Below, in pieces: positions 59,183 to 64,000 of a stretch of 64,000 nt of DNA. Each line of letters opens with the position of its first letter. Position 1 is the stretch's first letter. The translations under genes were made by a program, and so were the position numbers. A model generated the notes under the pieces. The model was not told the origin of the DNA. It made no database searches and saw only the letters and a list, made by a program, of their open reading frames with translations. This DNA comes from Anaerobacillus alkalidiazotrophicus (lineage in GTDB: Bacteria > Bacillota > Bacilli > Bacillales_H > Anaerobacillaceae). The DNA lies in NCBI RefSeq assembly GCF_001866055.1, contig NZ_MLQS01000017.1:378899-442898 (forward strand), read 5' to 3'.

Positions 59183-60207
59183 TTAATAATGCAGCCCCCC
59201 GAAACTCTATAGGGCATATTCTTTTTCAGTATGATTTGTATCCAGGAAAAATTGAGCAATTTGGCAAAGTAAAAAAAATTACCTCTCCTAAAGGTACTTT
59301 TGCATTAAAAGAGTCTAATATGATACAGGAGCAAGCTAATTGGTTTTCTCATGTAATGAGAAGATTAGAAAAAATTGATTATTATCAAGTAGTTCCAGTC
59401 ATACCTACTAAATATGGAGACTTAACGATTACTCACGGTAATAAAACGTTCTATTTACAGCCATGGTTTTGGGAAGAAGCTGAAGTACCTGATGAAAAAA
59501 AAGAAATAATTTTGTTTCGACAGTTGGGAAAACTTCATAGCTTAACCGTAAAACCTCAAGAATTTTCAAAAGATACAATTGAAAATTCATATCACGAATT
59601 ACTGAAAAGATGGGAAAAGCGACGGTTAGAAATGGAATACTTTGCAGAACTATGTGAACGAAAAACGTATATGTCACCCTTTGAGCTTACGTTCCTAACC
59701 CACTACAGCAGAATGGAGCAATTAGCAAATACTGCTTCAAATTACTTAAAGGAATGGTATGATGACTGTCTTGAAAAACAAACTTTTCGTGCTGTACTCT
59801 GTCATGGCAAGTTAGATCGTTCTCATATCTTCTATCATCCAAATGGATATGGTTATTTATTCAATTTTGAAAAAGCAGTATTAGATACACCAGTTAGAGA
59901 TTTAGCCATTTCTTTTCGGAAATCTTTCCAGTATACGTTGTGGAAAGAAGATCAAGGAGTTGAATGGCTTGGGACATACGAGAGGTACTTACTCCTTGAG
60001 GAGGAAGAGAAGAAATTATTTGCAAGCTATTTAATTTATCCTGAGCTTATCTATCACTGTGTCGATCATTATAATCGTAGAGATGGTAGTATAACTGAAT
60101 TACAATATGTACAAATTCTTGAAAAACGTATCATCACAATGACAAGAGTTAATCACTTTATTCATAATATATTGCTGAAGAAAGAAAGCAGTCAACCATC
60201 TGAATAG
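59179..60207 (+). CDS. ysxE: CotS-family spore coat protein YsxE
   Basis: The 342-residue protein is of the CotS/YsxE group, with an aminoglycoside-phosphotransferase-like fold. The N-lobe has GTFALKESNM and the C-lobe has the loop VLCHGKLDRSHIFYHPNGYGYLFNFEKAVLDTPVRDLA, where the usual HGD reads HGK and the metal-binding DFE reads NFE. It is therefore probably not an active kinase of the usual type. The gene overlaps the preceding one by 4 nt. In B. subtilis ysxE directly follows spoVID; the intervening gene is extra. The start ATG has AAGGTGG upstream. Confidence 0.85.
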   Translation: MINNAAPRNSIGHILFQYDLYPGKIEQFGKVKKITSPKGTFALKESNMIQEQANWFSHVMRRLEKIDYYQVVPVIPTKYGDLTITHGNKTFYLQPWFWEEAEVPDEKKEIILFRQLGKLHSLTVKPQEFSKDTIENSYHELLKRWEKRRLEMEYFAELCERKTYMSPFELTFLTHYSRMEQLANTASNYLKEWYDDCLEKQTFRAVLCHGKLDRSHIFYHPNGYGYLFNFEKAVLDTPVRDLAISFRKSFQYTLWKEDQGVEWLGTYERYLLLEEEEKKLFASYLIYPELIYHCVDHYNRRDGSITELQYVQILEKRIITMTRVNHFIHNILLKKESSQPSE

Positions 60208-60222
60208 GTTGACTGCTTTCTT
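60184..60222 (+). terminator. Terminator after ysxE
   Basis: GAAAGCAGTCAACC and GGTTGACTGCTTTC form a perfect 14-bp stem overlapping the ysxE stop, followed by TTAAGG. The T-run is weak. R3c starts just after it. Confidence 0.75.
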
Positions 60223-60228
60223 AAGGTT

Positions 60229-60441
60229 TATCCCACTCTTAAGGGGCACTAAGACCCCCACCTCAAAACGTAAGAAAATCGAGAAGTTTAGGTGGGGGAT
60301 TAACTGCCTCTAAAGGTCCGATATAGAATAACTTTCATCAGTGAAGCTGATGATTAGTTATTCTGATGCCTGTGGTATAAGTTGAACTAACAATCAGTGG
60401 GGGATGAACGAAAACCTCCCACTGATTGAAGTTCAGCTTTA
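60229..60441 (+). repeat. R3 dispersed repeat, copy R3c (full length)
   Basis: This 213-bp copy has three hairpins: CCCCCACCT/AGGTGGGGG, AGAATAACT...CATCAG/CTGATG...AGTTATTCT, and CAGTGGG/CCCACTG. The left edge reads TATCCCACTCTTAAGGGGC and the right edge GAAGTTCAGCTTTAT. Reverse and shortened copies are at 20,809 and 3,007. Confidence 0.85.
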
Positions 60442-60598
60442 TGAAAGAATGGTGTGAAACTACTTTTGAGCGCCAACAAGAATCCTAATTACTTACCTCT
60501 ATTAAGCTTATAAATATACTCCTTGTTCTAGAAGATTTTACTACAAAGTGTTACTTTCAGTCGAAAAGGTATTCTTGTTTGTTCTTCACCGAGATTTG

Positions 60599-60790
60599 TT
60601 ATAGTACTCCAGCAACGTACGTTAAATATAACACAACTAGTATGGCCAGGAGAACTACATCAATGGTTGTAGGAAACAGAATTGTTCTAATTAGTTGAAA
60701 CATTGATAATGGGATTAAAAATTGATAGCCAGCATCACGAACTCTCCGTAACCAAAGAGGAAGTCGATATTTACCTTTTTTAAACACCAA
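60599..60790 (-). CDS. Small basic membrane protein
   Basis: This 63-residue protein has a basic N-terminus (KKGKYRLPLWLRRVRD), then two membrane spans (about 22-37 and 42-62). The start is TTG on the minus strand, with AGGAGG 7 nt before it, a strong site that makes it credible as a gene. It is divergent from the valS leader. I do not recognise the family with certainty, though the RLPLWLRRVRD... TIDVVLLAI pattern feels like a conserved Bacillaceae small protein. Confidence 0.65.
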   Translation of the reverse strand: MVFKKGKYRLPLWLRRVRDAGYQFLIPLSMFQLIRTILFPTTIDVVLLAILVVLYLTYVAGVL

Positions 60791-60861
60791 AAGTCATCCT
60801 CCTTATTTTATATTTCTTATTCGTATAATGAATCTCATTCAATATTTTCTCTACTAAGATA

Positions 60862-60928
60862 CTATAACTATTTACGCTAAACTATTCGTACTAGATATAG
60901 ATGAATACGGCTCATTATGAAATTCACT
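60862..60928 (+). repeat. R4 motif, copy 4 (degenerate)
   Basis: AAGATACTATA..., then TACTAGATATAG and, 13 nt further, ATTATGAAATTCACT. The order of words matches the copy around 55,036, but the hairpin arms have decayed. Confidence 0.4.
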
Positions 60929-61203
60929 GAAATGAAAGTAATTCTTTTTCTAACAAGAGCTTAAGTAAACAAACGTTTCTTACATCAGTGACTTTGCTAG
61001 AAGTAAAGCTTCTCTAATATTTATGATATGCTACTAAGTTAGGCGAGTGAATATTATTTTTAAATTAAATTGAAAACAATTAGATTAACTGAGATGTGAG
61101 AACGGGAATATGAATTTATTGTTCAATGGAACGTCAAAATATTTATTTCATGTATGGAACAAGAAATTTTGGAAATAATGCTAGTAAATTTTGATGTCAC
61201 CTA

Positions 61204-61233
61204 TTGACGTTTTTTTGTTATTACATGTAAAAT
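61204..61233 (+). promoter_or_regulatory. Promoter for the valS leader
   Basis: TTGACG, an 18-bp spacer and TAAAAT preceded by TG. The predicted start near 61,240 lies just before the T-box stem I. The 60,929-61,203 stretch shows no other feature. Confidence 0.55.
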
Positions 61234-61239
61234 ATTATT

Positions 61240-61509
61240 ACACATTTGAAGTGAATATTTATCTGCTTAGAATGGGAAGAGTACATTTGTAAGACCATCA
61301 GAGAGAAAAATCAAAGTTACCTACTAGTGAGGTATCTTTTGCTGAGAGATTTTTTTGGTACGAAAAATGGAAGGTCGCCCTGGAGCTGCTTTTCTGAAAT
61401 TTTTAAACTAGTAAGAAAAGCCGGTTACATAACCGTTACATAAATGAAGTGTGCTATTTAAATTCATTTTTATTAGAATTATAGCAAACAAAGGTGGTAC
61501 CGCGAATCT
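61240..61509 (+). ncRNA. T-box leader, valine specifier, before valS
   Basis: The T-box sequence AAAGGTGGTACCGCG is at 61,490-61,504. Upstream, GGAAGGTCGCCCTGGAGC has the specifier-loop form with GTC (61,374) in the codon position, which fits tRNA-Val. Other stem I parts are CAGAGAGAAA, GGTATC and GGTACGAAAAATGG. Confidence 0.85.
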
Positions 61510-61549
61510 ACTCTCTTCGTCCTTTGAGGATGGGGGGAGTTTTTTTATT
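61510..61549 (+). terminator. T-box terminator before valS
   Basis: ACTCTCTTCGTCC pairs with GGATGGGGGGAGT, followed by TTTTTTT. It directly follows the T-box sequence. Confidence 0.9.
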
Positions 61550-61635
61550 TTGAAAAAATAACTTATTTAGGTTTGAAAGGTGGATAGCCAGCGTTTATTC
61601 ATTTGAAGGCACTTTAACTTACTTATGTAATAAAT

Positions 61636-61679
61636 TTCCAGTGCTTTTAGTGTGTGAATAAGGTGCTTGCACTTTTCTT
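61636..61679 (+). repeat. R2 relic (right end only) in the valS leader
   Basis: TTCCAGTGC...AAGGTGCTTGCACTTTTCTT aligns with the R2d right end TTCCAGTGC...AAGGCGCTTGCGCTTTTCTT at about three quarters of 44 positions. It lies between the valS terminator and the ribosome site. The left end is not recognisable. Confidence 0.6.
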
Positions 61680-61698
61680 AAAAGGGAGGAAATAAGAG

Positions 61699-64000
61699 AT
61701 GGTAAATCAAGATTTATCAATGCCAACAAAGTATGATCCAAAAGATACGGAAGCGAAATGGTATCCGTTCTGGTTAGATGGGAAATTTTTCGAAGCGAAA
61801 GGTGAAGAAGGTAAAAAGCCATATACAATTGTAATTCCACCACCAAACGTGACTGGAAAGCTGCATTTAGGTCACGCTTGGGATACAACTTTACAAGATA
61901 TTTTAATTCGCACAAAACGAATGCAAGGTTATGATGCACTTTGGCTTCCTGGAATGGATCATGCTGGTATTGCGACACAAGCAAAGGTTGAAGGGAAACT
62001 TCGTGAAGAAGGTTTAAGCCGTTATGACTTAGGTCGTGAGAAGTTTTTAGAAAAATCTTGGGAATGGAAGCACGAGTACGCTGATTTTATTCGTAAGCAA
62101 TGGTCAAAGCTTGGGCTTTCATTAGACTATTCTCGTGAACGTTTTACATTAGATGAGGGCTTATCAAAAGCTGTTCGTGAAGTGTTTGTTAAACTATATG
62201 AAAAAGGGCTAATTTACCGTGGCGAGTACATCATTAACTGGGACCCACAAACAAAAACGGCATTATCGGATATTGAAGTTATTTATAAAGACGTTCAAGG
62301 TGCCTTCTACCACATGAAATATCCGTTAGCCGATGGAACGGGTTATATTGAAGTCGCGACAACTCGTCCCGAAACAATGTTAGGTGATACTGCTGTAGCT
62401 GTTCACCCTGAAGATACTCGTTATCAACATTTAATAGGTAAAAAAGTTAAGCTTCCTATAGTAGGTCGTGAAATTGAAATTGTTGCTGATGATTATGTAG
62501 ATATGGAATTTGGTTCCGGAGCTGTAAAGATTACTCCAGCCCATGATCCAAATGATTTTGAAATTGGGAACCGTCATAATCTTGAACGCATCCTTGTTAT
62601 GGATGAGTCAGGTAAAATGAATGAAAATGCGGGTAAGTATGAAGGTTTAGATCGTTTTGAGTGCCGTAAGCAAATTGTAAAAGACCTACAAGATGCAGAA
62701 GTATTATTTAAAATTGAAGAACATATGCATTCAGTTGGTCACTCAGAACGTAGTGGAGCTGTTGTCGAGCCATATCTTTCAACACAATGGTTTGTTCGTA
62801 TGGGACCTCTTGCTGAAGAAGCGATTAAGTTACAAAAGTCGGAAGGGAAAGTCAATTTTGTTCCTGAACGCTTTGAAAAGACTTATTTACACTGGATTGA
62901 AAATATTCGTGATTGGTGTATTTCTCGTCAGCTATGGTGGGGTCACCGCATTCCTGCTTGGTACCATAAAGAGACGAAAGAAGTATATGTTGGTCATGAA
63001 GCACCAGCAGATCTTGAAAATTGGACACAAGACGAAGATGTTCTTGATACATGGTTTTCATCAGCGTTATGGCCATTTTCTACAATGGGTTGGCCAGATA
63101 AAGATGCGGCTGACTTTAACCGTTATTATTCTACAGACGTTCTAGTAACTGGCTATGATATTATTTATTTCTGGGTTGCGCGAATGATTTTCCAAGGTTT
63201 AGAGTTTACTGGTGAACGTCCATTCAAAGACGTGCTTATTCACGGATTAGTACGCGATTCTGAGGGACGTAAAATGAGTAAGTCATTAGGAAATGGTGTT
63301 GATCCGATGGATGTCATTGACAAATATGGTGCCGATGCCCTCCGTTTCTTCCTTTCAACGGGAAGTTCCCCGGGAAATGATTTGCGTTTTTATTGGGAAA
63401 AAGTCGAATCAACATGGAATTTCGGGAATAAAATTTGGAACGCATCCCGTTTTGCTTTAATGAATATGGAAGGCTTAACTTATGAAGAAATTGATCTTAC
63501 TGGCAAAAAGTCAATAGCAGATCAGTGGATATTGACACGCCTACAAGAAACAATTGAAAATGTTACACGATTAATTGATGCCTATGAATTCGGTGAAGTA
63601 GGTCGCCTACTTTATAACTTTATTTGGGATGATTTCTGTGACTGGTATATTGAAATGGCAAAATTACCTTTGTACGGGGAAGATGAAGAAGCTAAGAAAA
63701 CAACTCGTTCAATTTTAGCTTACGTTCTTGATCATACAATGAAACTGTTGCATCCATTTATGCCGTTTATTACAGAAGAAATTTGGCAGCACCTTCCGCA
63801 CGTAGGAGAGTCAATTACAGTTGCACCTTGGCCAGTAAGAAACGAAATGCTAGTTTTTCCAGAAGCAACAAAGAAAATGAATTTACTTAAGGAAATCATT
63901 CGATCTGTTCGTAATACAAGAGCAGAGTTAAACGTTCCAATGAGTAAAAAGATTGAGTTGTTAATAAAGGCAAAAGATAGCGAAGTACTAAGCAATCTTG
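61699..64000 (+). CDS. valS: Valyl-tRNA synthetase (partial, runs off the window)
   Basis: ValS charges tRNA-Val. The first 767 residues are present. The class I signature reads [14 protein letters not shown] near residue 44 and [12 protein letters not shown] near 525. The editing (CP1) domain lies between, with [17 protein letters not shown] and [13 protein letters not shown]. The anticodon-binding domain starts near 600; the C-terminal coiled coil lies beyond the window. The start is ATG at 61,699 with GGGAGG 9 nt upstream. There is no stop codon in this frame before the edge. Control is by the valine T-box. Confidence 0.97.
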   Translation, partial: MVNQDLSMPTKYDPKDTEAKWYPFWLDGKFFEAKGEEGKKPYTIVIPPPNVTGKLHLGHAWDTTLQDILIRTKRMQGYDALWLPGMDHAGIATQAKVEGKLREEGLSRYDLGREKFLEKSWEWKHEYADFIRKQWSKLGLSLDYSRERFTLDEGLSKAVREVFVKLYEKGLIYRGEYIINWDPQTKTALSDIEVIYKDVQGAFYHMKYPLADGTGYIEVATTRPETMLGDTAVAVHPEDTRYQHLIGKKVKLPIVGREIEIVADDYVDMEFGSGAVKITPAHDPNDFEIGNRHNLERILVMDESGKMNENAGKYEGLDRFECRKQIVKDLQDAEVLFKIEEHMHSVGHSERSGAVVEPYLSTQWFVRMGPLAEEAIKLQKSEGKVNFVPERFEKTYLHWIENIRDWCISRQLWWGHRIPAWYHKETKEVYVGHEAPADLENWTQDEDVLDTWFSSALWPFSTMGWPDKDAADFNRYYSTDVLVTGYDIIYFWVARMIFQGLEFTGERPFKDVLIHGLVRDSEGRKMSKSLGNGVDPMDVIDKYGADALRFFLSTGSSPGNDLRFYWEKVESTWNFGNKIWNASRFALMNMEGLTYEEIDLTGKKSIADQWILTRLQETIENVTRLIDAYEFGEVGRLLYNFIWDDFCDWYIEMAKLPLYGEDEEAKKTTRSILAYVLDHTMKLLHPFMPFITEEIWQHLPHVGESITVAPWPVRNEMLVFPEATKKMNLLKEIIRSVRNTRAELNVPMSKKIELLIKAKDSEVLSNL

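Noticed and set aside
61619..61984. A 121-codon minus-strand frame
   Set aside because: It is antisense to the valS start and ribosome site. The plus-strand protein is clearly ValS.
62693..63145. A 150-codon plus-strand frame inside valS
   Set aside because: It is an out-of-frame shadow. The main valS frame is open over the whole stretch and carries the HIGH and KMSKS motifs.

Overview
The window is AT-rich DNA from a spore-forming member of the Bacillaceae. It holds the sporulation and germination genes gerE, gerM, spoVID, ysxE and lonB. Gene starts have strong AGGAGG-type ribosome sites, and the gene order closely follows the mutS2-to-valS segment of Bacillus subtilis as I remember it. I could not run any search, so family names come from recognising protein sequence, motifs and gene order. 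valS runs off the right edge.

Layout: (1) 0-8.4 kb: mutS2, a DUF350 membrane gene, then nasB-nasC (assimilatory nitrate reductase) where B. subtilis has fatty-acid/etf genes, then trxA. (2) 8.5-18.2 kb: uvrC, a lysine riboswitch with lysC, yslB, a Ktr/Trk potassium channel subunit, sdhCAB and gerE. (3) 18.2-21.2 kb: a ptsHI island behind a GlcT-type RNA antiterminator (RAT) leader, bracketed by dispersed repeats. (4) 21.3-26.8 kb: a MarR regulator, racE, gerM, rph, rdgB, a phosphoesterase, then tRNA-Gly and tRNA-Arg with a broken tRNA-Gly half upstream. (5) 27.8-38.1 kb: the branched-chain amino-acid cluster ilvD, a leucine T-box, ilvBHC and leuABCD. (6) 38.3-48.4 kb: a TPR protein, then proteostasis genes tig, clpX, lonB and lonA, and engB. 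(7) 48.4-56.6 kb: an unknown lipoprotein, then the haem genes hemAX, hemCDB and hemL. (8) 56.8-64 kb: the sporulation group spoVID, an unknown gene and ysxE, then a small membrane protein and a valine T-box before valS.

No phage, defence island, CRISPR array or intact transposase was seen. The unusual material lies between genes. At least four families of small structured repeats are present (called R1-R4 here). R1 has three copies, each with three strong hairpins, and two of them split the usual hem operon. R2 has several copies, all in the same orientation, whose 5' ends follow T-runs, often the T-tract of an intrinsic terminator. R3 has three copies; one is interrupted by an R2 copy and another has lost its centre. 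R4 is a weaker hairpin motif, and one copy is interrupted by R1. These nested arrangements are the best evidence that the elements have moved.

Control by RNA is prominent: an L-box on lysC, T-boxes on ilvB (Leu) and valS (Val), a GlcT-type RAT on ptsHI, and a large terminator-like hairpin between leuB and leuC. Good candidate sporulation promoters precede gerE (sigma-K) and spoVID (sigma-E).
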